From positions 1 through 46,318 of the forward strand of contig JALHRJ010000032.1 in assembly GCA_022841475.1 (NCBI GenBank): a stretch of 46,318 nt of DNA, in the 5' to 3' direction. The stretch comes from Cyclobacteriaceae bacterium (GTDB lineage Bacteria; Bacteroidota; Bacteroidia; Cytophagales; Cyclobacteriaceae). Shown in pieces: positions 9,224 through 17,477 of this stretch (its first letter is position 1; each line of letters begins with the position of its first letter). The notes beneath the pieces were generated by a model. The model saw nothing but the letters and a program-made list of their open reading frames with translations, did no database searches and was not told the origin of the DNA. A program made the translations under genes and the position numbers.

Positions 9224-10447
9224 TTAGGTGCTTTTTAATTCAATACGGAAGGTGGTGCCCAGGTTTTCTTCAGATGCCTTAACAAAGATTCGACCTTCAT
9301 GATACATTTCAATAATTCGTTTCGCTAAGGCGAGACCCAGGCCCCAACCTCTTTTTTTGGTTGTAAACCCGGGCTTAAAAACATTTGGCACCATGGTTTT
9401 AGGAATGCCTTTTCCGGTGTCGGAAATGTCAATGAACACTTTTTGGTCGCTGCCCCTTAAGATTTTAATGGCAATGGTGCCTGAATTGCCCATGGCATCT
9501 ACGGCATTCTTGCAGAGGTTTTCCACAACCCATTCGAAGAGGGGCGGGTGCACCCGGGCCCGAATAGTTTCGGAAAGCGTGTATACTTCGAAATTTATTT
9601 TTGATGAAACGCGGGGCTGTAGATAACCAACAACATTGTTAATCAACTGATAAATGTTTTCATCTTTCAAAACAGGTGTCGATCCGATGCTGGAAAAACG
9701 TTCTGTCACCACGCGCAACTTGCGCACGTCTTTGTCAAGCTCATCAACAATGCCCTTGTTTTTTATATCGGGATCATCGCGCAGCACTTCTACCCATGCC
9801 ATCAGCGAGGATAACGGTGTACCCAATTGATGTGCTGTCTCTTTTGCGAGGCCTACCCACACCTGGTTTTGTTCGGCTGTGCGCGAATAGTTAAAAGCGA
9901 GGTAAGAGATAAATCCAAAAATGGCGAGTACGGAGAGTTGTATATAGGGGAAAGCGATGAGTTGAGTTAAAAGAAATGAGTTTTTATAATAAAGTTTTTG
10001 TCTTTCAAAAACCTCGTTGTTCTTCGTGGCATCCTTTAATTCTATAAGAATGGGTTCGTACACCAGGCTCATAGATGTAAGTTCCTTTTGCAGTTGTTGC
10101 TTTACTTTCGTTTTAGCTTGGGATGAATCAATTTTTATGTTGCGCACCTGTACAACCTCACCTGTATCATTAACCAGAATGATCGGGATTGAATTATTTT
10201 TATTAATGATCTCCTGGATGACGAAAACAACATTGGTACTGTAGTCTTCATTAATAACATATTCCAAAGCTTTGGCAATTAAATCAACCTGTTGCTTTTC
10301 GCGCCCCTTTAATTGCTCTACCAGAATGTTGGTATAATAAATTGACCCGGCACTGATCAGGACAGATACAGCCAGAATGATCCACTTCAACTTCGTGTTG
10401 TCCTTGTAAAATTCCATCGAGGCAGGTAATTGTGCTTTCTTGGTCAT
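9224..10447 (-). CDS. Membrane sensor histidine kinase
   Basis: The 407-residue kinase has membrane segments at about residues 21-40 and 160-185, flanking a periplasmic sensor part of some 115 residues. The phospho-acceptor is H206 in AKETAHQLGTPLSSL, followed by the N box (ENLCKNAVDAM), G1 (DTGKGIP) and G2 (RGWGLGLALAKR) of the ATPase domain. The AHQLGTPLSS H-box is a form common in Bacteroidota. No response regulator gene lies next to it, so its partner is unknown. A terminator ends the upstream ABC operon only 18 bases before this start, leaving little room for a promoter of its own. After the stop, AAGCGA/TCGCTT (9198-9214) can form a weak hairpin without a T-run. Confidence 0.93.
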   Translation of the reverse strand: MTKKAQLPASMEFYKDNTKLKWIILAVSVLISAGSIYYTNILVEQLKGREKQQVDLIAKALEYVINEDYSTNVVFVIQEIINKNNSIPIILVNDTGEVVQVRNIKIDSSQAKTKVKQQLQKELTSMSLVYEPILIELKDATKNNEVFERQKLYYKNSFLLTQLIAFPYIQLSVLAIFGFISYLAFNYSRTAEQNQVWVGLAKETAHQLGTPLSSLMAWVEVLRDDPDIKNKGIVDELDKDVRKLRVVTERFSSIGSTPVLKDENIYQLINNVVGYLQPRVSSKINFEVYTLSETIRARVHPPLFEWVVENLCKNAVDAMGNSGTIAIKILRGSDQKVFIDISDTGKGIPKTMVPNVFKPGFTTKKRGWGLGLALAKRIIEMYHEGRIFVKASEENLGTTFRIELKST

Positions 10448-10465
10448 ATCTGCATGGAAATTAAA

Positions 10466-10500
10466 TAAAAAAACCGGATGACGAATCGATCCGGTTTTTT
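10466..10500 (-). terminator. Intrinsic terminator after the ABC permease gene
   Basis: ACCGGAT and ATCCGGT form the stem, flanked by an A-run on one side and a T-run on the other, so a U-tract ends it on the minus strand. It lies 18 bases downstream of the permease stop and 18 bases upstream of the kinase start. Confidence 0.8.
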
Positions 10501-10518
10501 ACAAGACTTTAAAGTCGC

Positions 10519-11853
10519 TTAGCCCTTCATCATAAACCACTTGGCTAATACTTTATAACTAACTTTTGTACCAGTCATCAGAATGCCAACGCGGTAAATT
10601 CTGCCTGCAATCCAGGTAGTTAATAAAAACCCACCTACCAATAAGATCATGGACAATGCTAACTGCCATCCGGGCACATCAAAGGCAATGCGGCCTACCA
10701 TGGCAACGGGTGAAGTAAATGGAATAATGGATAGCCAGAAACTAACCGGACCATGTGGATCGCGCACGACAAACATGAATAACCCGAGGTAGCCAATCAA
10801 CAACGGAATAGTTACAGGAAATTGAAATTGCTGGGCTTCTTGCTGCGAATCTACAGCTGAACCAACGGCTGCAAACAAAGCACCGTATAACAGATATCCT
10901 CCTAAAAAATAGAATAGAAAGACAATGGCAATTTTTGTGAAAGGAATCTGATTTAAGTTATCCATAAACTCAGCTACAGCCGGGCCTTTAGCCTGACTTT
11001 CCATTTCTTCTTTTGCTTCATCGTCCATTTGCGCAGTTACTTGTTCCATCGCTTGTTGTTGTGGCATTTTCAAGCCGAACGAACCCAATACAACAGAACT
11101 CACAACCCCCATCAGTACGATCCAGATCGTGAACTGCAAAAGTCCCACAGAGGCAATTCCAAGAATTTTTCCGAGCATGAGCTGGAAAGGTTTTACTGAT
11201 GAAACAATTACCTCTACAACTTTTGAAGTCTTTTCATCAATTACACCGGTCATGATTTGTATGCCATACACCAAAACAAAAATGTATATCATAATACCAA
11301 GCCCCATGCTTAATCCGTACAGGAGAAAAGTATTGCTTGATTTTTCTTCCCCGGTTTCACTAAGATTTATTTGTTTAAAATCAATGTCGGTGTTTCGAAT
11401 GTCCTTCAACGTTTCTTTATCTACATTGTATCGTTCCATTTTGGCATCCTTAACAATATTGTTGATCATAGATTCGATACTTCCAATCTTCTCAATACTT
11501 TGACTCTCTTTGGTATAGATGGTGATACCTTTAGGATCATTAACACTGGTTGCCGGAATATAGAGCAGACCGAAATCGTTCGTCTCGCTATAGGCTTTTT
11601 TTGCTTGCTCGATAGGGCCACTTACTGGCACAATGATAAAGCGTTTAGAGTTTTCCAATTTGAAAGCGCCACTTTCATCAAGCACCAGGAGATTTTCCGG
11701 TTTTGCAGATTCGGCTTCTTTAATCATGAGATAAACAGCACCACCCATGATGGCCGGTATGATCAAGGGTACCAGAATGGTGGCGATCAGAAATGATTTT
11801 TTTTGCACGCGCGTTAGAAATTCGCGCTGAATAATTAACCAAATTTTGTTCAT
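10519..11853 (-). CDS. ABC transporter permease, ABC-2 (NatB-like) type
   Basis: The 444-residue membrane protein starts MNKIWLIIQREFLTRVQKKSF, typical of ABC-2 exporters. A first membrane helix (about residues 20-43) is followed by a large extracytoplasmic domain to about residue 175 and then a block of five or more helices in the C-terminal half, the NatB/ABC2_membrane_3 arrangement. It lies 15 bases after the ATPase gene and is its membrane partner. Related pairs export sodium ions, lipids or drugs, and the substrate cannot be told here. A strong terminator follows. Confidence 0.9.
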   Translation of the reverse strand: MNKIWLIIQREFLTRVQKKSFLIATILVPLIIPAIMGGAVYLMIKEAESAKPENLLVLDESGAFKLENSKRFIIVPVSGPIEQAKKAYSETNDFGLLYIPATSVNDPKGITIYTKESQSIEKIGSIESMINNIVKDAKMERYNVDKETLKDIRNTDIDFKQINLSETGEEKSSNTFLLYGLSMGLGIMIYIFVLVYGIQIMTGVIDEKTSKVVEVIVSSVKPFQLMLGKILGIASVGLLQFTIWIVLMGVVSSVVLGSFGLKMPQQQAMEQVTAQMDDEAKEEMESQAKGPAVAEFMDNLNQIPFTKIAIVFLFYFLGGYLLYGALFAAVGSAVDSQQEAQQFQFPVTIPLLIGYLGLFMFVVRDPHGPVSFWLSIIPFTSPVAMVGRIAFDVPGWQLALSMILLVGGFLLTTWIAGRIYRVGILMTGTKVSYKVLAKWFMMKG

Positions 11854-11868
11854 AGCTAGGTTATTGAA

Positions 11869-12813
11869 TTAGGCTTCTTGTAAATGTTTTTTGAGCGCTT
11901 CATCTCCTTCGCCTTTTACAAGGCTGATGAAAATATCGGCCATACTCGGCAACTTCTCCTGGAAGGAATGCACTTCCGTAATGTCAATAAGATCACGTAT
12001 TACCTGGTTGCCTTTAATGCCATCCCTGGCTTTGATAGACGAAGAGAATAAATCACCTTCTATGGGTTGCTGGTTCATCAGTTCATACCGATCGGCAGGT
12101 AGTCTGAAGTTATTGCCACGATGTTCCACTACAAACGTATTTGAGCGATACTGATCTTTAACTTGTTTTTTAGGGCCTTCCAGAATTTTTTTGGATTTAT
12201 TGATCAAGGCAATATGATCACATAGAGACTCAACTGTCTCCATCCGGTGTGTAGAGAAAATGATGGTGCTGCCATTCTCTTTAAGCTCGAGAATCTTATC
12301 CGTTATCAACTGGGCATTTACCGGATCAAATCCCGAGAAGGGTTCGTCCAGGATAATCAATTTGGGTTCGTGCATCACCGTGCTGATGAACTGCACTTTT
12401 TGCGCCATCCCTTTGCTGAGATCTTCCACTTTTTTACCCCACCAATCTTTGATTTCAAATTTCTCAAGCCAAATCTTGATCCGATCCATTGCTTGTTTTT
12501 TGCTGAGTCCTTTTAATTGGGCCAGGTAAAGGAGTTGTTCTCCCACCTTCATTTTCTTGTAAAGCCCACGCTCTTCAGGCAGGTACCCGATCATGCCCAC
12601 ATGTTTCTCCTGTAAGCGTTCGCCAAAGATTTCAATAGATCCCTGATCGGAATTGATGATTTGGTTGATGATGCGGATCAGCGTTGTCTTGCCAGCTCCG
12701 TTGGGGCCCAGCAATCCATAAATAGTTTTTTCGGGGATGGTGATGCTTACCGAATCGAGTGCGGTATGATTCGCATAGCGTTTGGTCACATCGGTGGTGA
12801 TAAGTGCGTTCAC
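11869..12813 (-). CDS. ABC transporter ATP-binding protein (NatA-like)
   Basis: The 314-residue ATPase energises the permease encoded directly downstream. Walker A is GPNGAGKTT at residues 36-44, the signature is LSKGMAQ near residue 138, and Walker B is LIILDEPFSGFD. The DUF4162-type C-terminal extension of about 90 residues typical of NatA-like exporters is present. The start is a GTG at 12813; no ATG precedes the conserved N-terminus. A phylum-type promoter is predicted 32 bases upstream. The pair forms a two-gene operon. Confidence 0.93.
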   Translation of the reverse strand: MNALITTDVTKRYANHTALDSVSITIPEKTIYGLLGPNGAGKTTLIRIINQIINSDQGSIEIFGERLQEKHVGMIGYLPEERGLYKKMKVGEQLLYLAQLKGLSKKQAMDRIKIWLEKFEIKDWWGKKVEDLSKGMAQKVQFISTVMHEPKLIILDEPFSGFDPVNAQLITDKILELKENGSTIIFSTHRMETVESLCDHIALINKSKKILEGPKKQVKDQYRSNTFVVEHRGNNFRLPADRYELMNQQPIEGDLFSSSIKARDGIKGNQVIRDLIDITEVHSFQEKLPSMADIFISLVKGEGDEALKKHLQEA

Positions 12814-12844
12814 AGGCGGATAGGTTAGTAATAATGCTTAGTAA

Positions 12845-12875
12845 CAAAAATAGCAATACAATTACATGAACCAGA
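12845..12875 (-). promoter_or_regulatory. Bacteroidota-type promoter of the ABC exporter operon
   Basis: On the minus strand TATTTTTG (12852-12845) matches TAnnTTTG exactly, and TCTG (12875-12872), a one-mismatch -33 box, lies 19 bases upstream. The predicted leader is about 25 bases. Confidence 0.55.
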
Positions 12876-12922
12876 AGATTTTTCTGATTCAATAAAAAAA
12901 ACCAACAATTCTTTTTTATTAG

Positions 12923-13819
12923 TTAATGGGATTTTTCGCGAAAGACAATCTTGCCCATGGATACATCCAGATCGAAAACAAGGGCTTTCTCACTATCTTT
13001 TGTATAGGATGCGTTAGCAAATCGGTTAGGTCCTATTTTTTTTAAGCTCCGCGAAAGATTGATACTACACAACCACGACTCGTTTATCGTTACCAACACC
13101 GGCACATCCTCTGTGGGAAGTTGAATAACCAGATTACCGGCACCCACACTACCGATGACATGGTTACTACGGGCAGGTTTATTGCTGAAGTCTAGAAACA
13201 TATTTCCAAACCCTACCTCGGCCACAACTACTTTGGGCCTGGCCAGATTAATTTCACGGGCATGGAGTGAACCCATATCCACCTTCACAAAGAAGGTGTC
13301 CATATCAATTTTATTTTCTACGCCAGTACTATAGCTGATGTTTACATCGGCACTTCCCGTATTGATTTTTAGTTTGTCAACCGAAAGACCAGACAAATCA
13401 ATGTTGGCATTACCCAATCCGTAATCAAGATTGAGTGAATAGGTGGTAGCTTCTGAAAGATAAACTTTCCAGAATTTATCAGTAGGTCGTTCTTCTGAAC
13501 CAAAAACACGATAGGAGATTTTCTGACTTACACCGCGTTGTCCATCTTGCTCAAGCGAAAGGTGAACTGAGCAGGTCGTGCCAGTAACTTCATTATTGAA
13601 TGTATGGGCATATTCATCGAGATCCTGGTTGCTATAAATGTTGAGGATGTCTTCATTCTGGCTGGGGCGAATAAAGCAATTGCCTGTTTTTGCACTAAGA
13701 TTTAAGTCAACACGCTCGCATTCCTTACTTTTCTCAACAGAGAATTGTTTTTTGATCTGCCCGCTAACGCCAACAGCCAAACTGCAACCGAGTAATGTCA
13801 AAATAATCTGTCTACACAT
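12923..13819 (-). CDS. Secreted beta-rich protein, toast-rack/DUF4097-like
   Basis: The 298-residue protein has a signal peptide (MCRQIILTLLGCSLAVGVSG) and no lipobox. The mature part consists of repeated short beta strands with glycines and hydrophobic spacing (for example LDYGLGNANIDLSGL and VGAGNLVIQL), as in right-handed beta-helix or toast-rack domains found near LiaF-like and anti-sigma proteins. The family call is tentative, and the protein may simply be a periplasmic or surface beta-helix. An AT-only inverted repeat (AATAAAAAA/TTTTTTATT, 12891-12920) follows the stop. Its neighbours, an ABC exporter and grpE-dnaJ, do not indicate a function. Confidence 0.6.
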   Translation of the reverse strand: MCRQIILTLLGCSLAVGVSGQIKKQFSVEKSKECERVDLNLSAKTGNCFIRPSQNEDILNIYSNQDLDEYAHTFNNEVTGTTCSVHLSLEQDGQRGVSQKISYRVFGSEERPTDKFWKVYLSEATTYSLNLDYGLGNANIDLSGLSVDKLKINTGSADVNISYSTGVENKIDMDTFFVKVDMGSLHAREINLARPKVVVAEVGFGNMFLDFSNKPARSNHVIGSVGAGNLVIQLPTEDVPVLVTINESWLCSINLSRSLKKIGPNRFANASYTKDSEKALVFDLDVSMGKIVFREKSH

Positions 13820-13912
13820 GTCTCTACCTACGCGTTAGTTCAGGTTAATGTTGTCCGATGTAAGAAAGGTTATAGTTTTCGTCTCGATCTGCGGCCTATT
13901 CACCGTTGGCGA

Positions 13913-13949
13913 GAAAAAAAAGTAACCCGTAAAGGACTTATACGGGTTA
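13913..13949 (-). terminator. Intrinsic terminator of the grpE-dnaJ operon
   Basis: On the minus strand AACCCGTA and TACGGGTT form an eight-pair stem with a nine-base loop, followed by eight T residues after a short spacer. It lies about 40 bases after the dnaJ stop. Confidence 0.8.
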
Positions 13950-13972
13950 ACTCAATTTGGGTTATAGTAAAG

Positions 13973-13988
13973 TTGAAAATATTTTCAA
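13973..13988. repeat. Perfect 16-base palindrome abutting the dnaJ stop
   Basis: TTGAAAATATTTTCAA is perfectly self-complementary and begins at the base after the dnaJ stop codon. It could bind a dimeric protein or form a loopless hairpin as a transcript end; which cannot be decided. Confidence 0.5.
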
Positions 13989-15107
13989 TCAGCCAAAATA
14001 TTCCTTCATACGTTCAAAAAAGCCTTTTTCATTGGCATCAGGATGCGGCTGAAAATTGGGAGAATTTTTCAGGCTCTCTAGCTTGGCTCTTTCTTCACTG
14101 GACAACTTTTTTGGTGTCCATACATTAATATAGATGAGTTGGTCGCCTGCTCCATAGCCATTGATATCTTTCAACCCTTTACCGCGCAACCTTAAAATCT
14201 TTCCACTCTGGGTTCCGGGTTCCACTTTGATCCGCACCTTGCCGCCAATGGAAGGCACCTCTACACTGGTACCCATCGCTGCATCGATAAAGCTGATGTG
14301 AAGATCATACACCAGATTAGTTCCATCGCGTTTTAATTCCTTGTCTTCGACTTCTTCTATCAGGATGAGCAAATCTCCGGGTATTCCACCACCTGGAGCT
14401 TCGTTTCCTTTGCCCGACATAGACAGTTGCATACCATCACTTACACCAGCCGGAATTTTAACGGTGATCATATCTTCTTTAGAGACCAGGCCAGAATTGT
14501 CGACACCCGGAGGGCGCTTGTCAATTAACTGACCAGCACCGTTACAGGATGAACAGGTAGTGGTAGAAACCATCTGACCTAACATAGTATTTACAACTTT
14601 ACGCAGTTGGCCTGTTCCGCCACACGTAGTGCAGTTTTTAAACGTTACACCTTCTGCCCGGATAAGGCGGTTTACTTTTATTTTCTTCTCTGCTCCGTTG
14701 GCTATTTCTTCTAACGTAAGTTTAAGTTTGATGCGTAGGTTAGACCCTTTGCGTTGGCGAGTTCTTCCGCCACCACCGCCACCAAAAAAACTATCGAACG
14801 GACTACCACCTCCAAAGATGTCTCCAAACTGGCTGAAGATATCTTCCATGTTCATGTCGTGGCCCTGGAATCCGCCTTGGCCTGGGCGTGAATGACCGAA
14901 GCGATCATATTGTGCGCGCTTTTCAGCACTGCTCAATACTTCGTAGGCTTCTGCAGCTTCCTTAAATTTTTCTTCAGCAGCCTTATCGCCTTGATTTTTA
15001 TCGGGGTGAAACTGAATAGCCACCTTGCGATAGGCTTTCTTTATTTCTTCCGGAGTAGCAGATTTGCTAACACCAAGTATTTCGTAATAATCTCGTTTCG
15101 TTGACAT
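13989..15107 (-). CDS. dnaJ: Chaperone DnaJ (Hsp40) with reduced zinc-finger region
   Basis: The 372-residue DnaJ stimulates DnaK ATPase and delivers unfolded clients. The J domain carries HPD at residues 34-36, followed by a Gly/Phe-rich stretch to about residue 117 and the C-terminal substrate domains. The zinc-binding region has only two of the usual four CxxCxGxG motifs: CTTCGGTG (C159, C162) and CSSCNGAG (C185, C188). These align with motifs 2 and 3; motifs 1 and 4 are absent and the positions hold residues such as RAEGVTFKN and KRPPGVDNSG. One zinc site therefore seems to remain. It lies 22 bases after grpE in one operon and is followed by a palindrome and a terminator. Confidence 0.95.
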   Translation of the reverse strand: MSTKRDYYEILGVSKSATPEEIKKAYRKVAIQFHPDKNQGDKAAEEKFKEAAEAYEVLSSAEKRAQYDRFGHSRPGQGGFQGHDMNMEDIFSQFGDIFGGGSPFDSFFGGGGGGRTRQRKGSNLRIKLKLTLEEIANGAEKKIKVNRLIRAEGVTFKNCTTCGGTGQLRKVVNTMLGQMVSTTTCSSCNGAGQLIDKRPPGVDNSGLVSKEDMITVKIPAGVSDGMQLSMSGKGNEAPGGGIPGDLLILIEEVEDKELKRDGTNLVYDLHISFIDAAMGTSVEVPSIGGKVRIKVEPGTQSGKILRLRGKGLKDINGYGAGDQLIYINVWTPKKLSSEERAKLESLKNSPNFQPHPDANEKGFFERMKEYFG

Positions 15108-15129
15108 AGTTTATTGAAAATGAATAGTG

Positions 15130-15693
15130 TTAACTGCCTACAACAACTTTAGCAAACCGGATCACCTTATCATTTAATAGGTATCCTTTTTCAACGGCAT
15201 CAACAATTTTACCTTTCAATTTTTCATTGGGTGCTGGTACTTGCGTAATAGCTTCATGAAGATCGGGATTGAAGTCTGTACCTGACTTTACTTCCATTGG
15301 CTTTACTCCGTATTGATCCAGCGTCTTTTTAAATTTATTCTGAATCAGAAAGAATCCCTCAGACTCTTTATCATTTTTATCTTTATACGATTTCTCTGCG
15401 CGCTCGAAATCATCAAGCACTGGAAGAAGCGCCACCAACAATTGCTCATTGGCTGATTGAATCATTTCGAGTTTCTCTTTCGAAGACCTGCGTCTGAAAT
15501 TGTCAAACTCCGCATATAGGCGAATATATTTATCCTTGGCTTCTGCCAATTCGTCCTGTATTTTTTTTATCGGATCTTTTGCTTCTTCCTTTTTATCTGA
15601 GCCAACAGGTTCATCGGACTGACCATCAGGGGTTTCAAGATTCAAATCATCGTGTTTTTCCAATTCCTGTTCGGGCTGGAGGTTATTTTCCAT
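15130..15693 (-). CDS. grpE: GrpE, nucleotide exchange factor for DnaK
   Basis: The 187-residue protein has an acidic, low-complexity N-terminal tail (about 45 residues), a long coiled coil around AEFDNFRRRSSKEKLEM and the C-terminal beta-domain with VAxxVxxGYxLNDKVIRFAKVVV-like sequence. GrpE releases ADP from DnaK. It is the first gene of a grpE-dnaJ pair; dnaK itself is at the other end of the window. Upstream is the same TTGGCA-N6-TTGT element seen before dnaK. The start codon at 15693 is the only reasonable one. Confidence 0.95.
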   Translation of the reverse strand: MENNLQPEQELEKHDDLNLETPDGQSDEPVGSDKKEEAKDPIKKIQDELAEAKDKYIRLYAEFDNFRRRSSKEKLEMIQSANEQLLVALLPVLDDFERAEKSYKDKNDKESEGFFLIQNKFKKTLDQYGVKPMEVKSGTDFNPDLHEAITQVPAPNEKLKGKIVDAVEKGYLLNDKVIRFAKVVVGS

Positions 15694-15720
15694 AATAATC
15701 GATTAATGCGGTGCAAAATG

Positions 15721-15736
15721 ACAAGAATTTTGCCAA
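15721..15736 (-). promoter_or_regulatory. TTGGCA-N6-TTGT element upstream of grpE (sigma-54-like spacing)
   Basis: TTGGCAAAATTCTTGT on the minus strand, 28 bases before grpE, repeats the arrangement found before dnaK. CTGACAC stands 18 bases further upstream, with CTGTCAC at a similar place before dnaK. This supports joint control of the three chaperone genes; sigma-54 use is inference. Confidence 0.4.
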
Positions 15737-15771
15737 TAGTTGAATTTGTGTCAGATTGGCGTTGAGTAATT

Positions 15772-16761
15772 TTAATGCAGTTCGCGCCAGATCAGATCCT
15801 TCAATTCCGTAATACCCTGGTTTGTGAGGGAAGAAATAAACACAGATGGAATTTCTTTTGGTACTTCTTTCTTTAAATCGGACTTTAATTCTTCATCCAG
15901 CATGTCACTTTTCGTGATTGCCAGAATTCTTTTCTTGTCCAGCAATTCCGGATTGTATTTGCGCAGTTCATTTAACAGGATCGAAAACTCATCCTGAATA
16001 CTGTTGGCATCCGCAGGGATCATAAAAAGTAACAACGAGTTACGTTCGATATGTTTAAGAAAGCGAATCCCCAATCCCTTGCCTTCAGCCGCACCTTCTA
16101 TGATTCCCGGAATATCGGCCATCACAAAGGACAGGTCATCACGATACTTAACTACACCCAGGTTGGGTGTTAATGTTGTGAAAGCATAGTCCGCAATTTT
16201 TGGTTTGGCCGCTGATACAACGGATAGTAACGTTGACTTGCCGGCATTAGGAAAACCAACCAAGCCAACATCGGCCAATAGTTTCAACTCAAGAATAATC
16301 CACTCATCCTGTCCGGGTTCTCCGGGTTGAGCATGCTGGGGTGCCTGGTTGGTAGAGGTGGCAAAAAAAGAGTTTCCTTTTCCGCCCCGGCCACCAGGGA
16401 GTAGAATTACCTCTTTTCCATCTTCATTAATTTCGCATAGAATCTCTTCGGTGTCGGCTTTGCGGGCAACAGTTCCCAACGGCACATCCAGAATAATATC
16501 TTTTCCATAAGCGCCTGTAGAATTTTGCGATTCACCCGGTTTTCCGGCCTCTGCAAAAACATGTTTGCGAAATTTCAAATGAAGCAACGTCCACAGTTGT
16601 GCATTGCCTCGTAAAATAATATGACCACCACGACCGCCATCGCCCCCATCGGGGCCGCCTTTCTCAATAAATTTTTCACGATGAAAATGCCGGCAGCCTG
16701 CCCCACCGTTACCGGAACGGCCATTGAATTTTACATAATCGATGAAGTTGGGCGAGGACAT
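15772..16761 (-). CDS. obgE: Obg GTPase (ribosome assembly)
   Basis: The 329-residue protein has the glycine-rich Obg fold at the N-terminus (residues 1-155, with [12 protein letters not shown]) and a GTPase domain with G1 [10 protein letters not shown]3 [13 protein letters not shown]4 TKSD and G5 SSLTNQG. It assists large-subunit assembly and stress responses. The C-terminal OCT domain found in some Obg proteins is missing, as in many Bacteroidota. The ATG at 16761 gives [20 protein letters not shown]. It follows adk by 47 bases in a probable hpt-adk-obgE operon. Confidence 0.96.
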   Translation of the reverse strand: MSSPNFIDYVKFNGRSGNGGAGCRHFHREKFIEKGGPDGGDGGRGGHIILRGNAQLWTLLHLKFRKHVFAEAGKPGESQNSTGAYGKDIILDVPLGTVARKADTEEILCEINEDGKEVILLPGGRGGKGNSFFATSTNQAPQHAQPGEPGQDEWIILELKLLADVGLVGFPNAGKSTLLSVVSAAKPKIADYAFTTLTPNLGVVKYRDDLSFVMADIPGIIEGAAEGKGLGIRFLKHIERNSLLLFMIPADANSIQDEFSILLNELRKYNPELLDKKRILAITKSDMLDEELKSDLKKEVPKEIPSVFISSLTNQGITELKDLIWRELH

Positions 16762-16763
16762 TT

Positions 16764-16782
16764 ATTCAAGATTTATTATTCA
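16764..16782. repeat. Second copy of ATTCAAGATTTA intergenic repeat
   Basis: ATTCAAGATTTATTATTCA matches 7458-7476 at 17 of 19 positions, both in spacers between minus-strand genes and both just upstream of a start codon. It may be a dispersed repeat or a chance AT-rich similarity. Confidence 0.3.
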
Positions 16783-16808
16783 AAACAGTCATCCTTATAT
16801 CAAAAAAA

Positions 16809-17375
16809 CTATTTATCCAGTACGGCACAAATGTTTTTGAAGATATCTTCGATCACACCAATGCCCTGCACAGTATCCAATCTGCCTTGATTTTTATAGT
16901 AGGGAAGTACATGAATCGTTTTTGAAAAATATTCTGTAATGCGCTTATTTAATTTTTCTTCTTCATCATCTACGCGGTTCTCTATGGTTCTGCGTTTGGC
17001 TATGCGCGCACGAACTTCGTCTTCGGAGACGTCCAGTGCCACAATATGATGAATAGCCGAGCCATTATCCTTCATAAATTTATCCAAGGCCTCGGCCTGC
17101 GGCACGGTACGCGGAAAACCATCAAAAAGAAATCCTTTCGCTTGCGGATTTTTATCCAACTCTTCTTTCAACATAGCAATGGTGATTTCATCGGGCACCA
17201 GCGCTCCGCTGTTCATAATCTCCTTAACGCGCTTGCCTAATGCAGTGTCATTCTTCGTGTGCCAGCGAAAAAGGTCGCCCGTGCTGATATGCACAAATCC
17301 ATATTTCTGAATAAGCTTTTCACTTTGTGTGCCTTTGCCTGCGCCAGGCGGGCCAAAGAGTACTAGATTGATCAT
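16809..17375 (-). CDS. adk: Adenylate kinase, short form
   Basis: The 188-residue enzyme interconverts AMP, ADP and ATP. The P-loop is FGPPGAGKGTQ near residues 6-16, followed by STGDLFR, the FDGFPRT motif and the RIAKRR segment. The lid is short and has no zinc cysteines. The ATG at 17375 (MINLVLFGPPGAGKGTQ) is the family start; an in-frame ATG 45 bases upstream adds residues not seen in the family. It lies between hpt and obgE in the same direction, so it is likely cotranscribed with both. Confidence 0.96.
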   Translation of the reverse strand: MINLVLFGPPGAGKGTQSEKLIQKYGFVHISTGDLFRWHTKNDTALGKRVKEIMNSGALVPDEITIAMLKEELDKNPQAKGFLFDGFPRTVPQAEALDKFMKDNGSAIHHIVALDVSEDEVRARIAKRRTIENRVDDEEEKLNKRITEYFSKTIHVLPYYKNQGRLDTVQGIGVIEDIFKNICAVLDK

Positions 17376-17477
17376 GTGGGTTAATCGTTTAGGTAAAAGG
17401 GATCGCAAGATAACGATCAATTGAACAAATAGCCAATGAATAACGTAGTAGCTTGGCTGTAGACAACGATCAAAAAA

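Noticed and set aside
12891..12920. AATAAAAAA/TTTTTTATT inverted repeat as a terminator of the toast-rack-like gene
   Set aside because: The stem is made of A-T pairs only and is weak; noted but not called.
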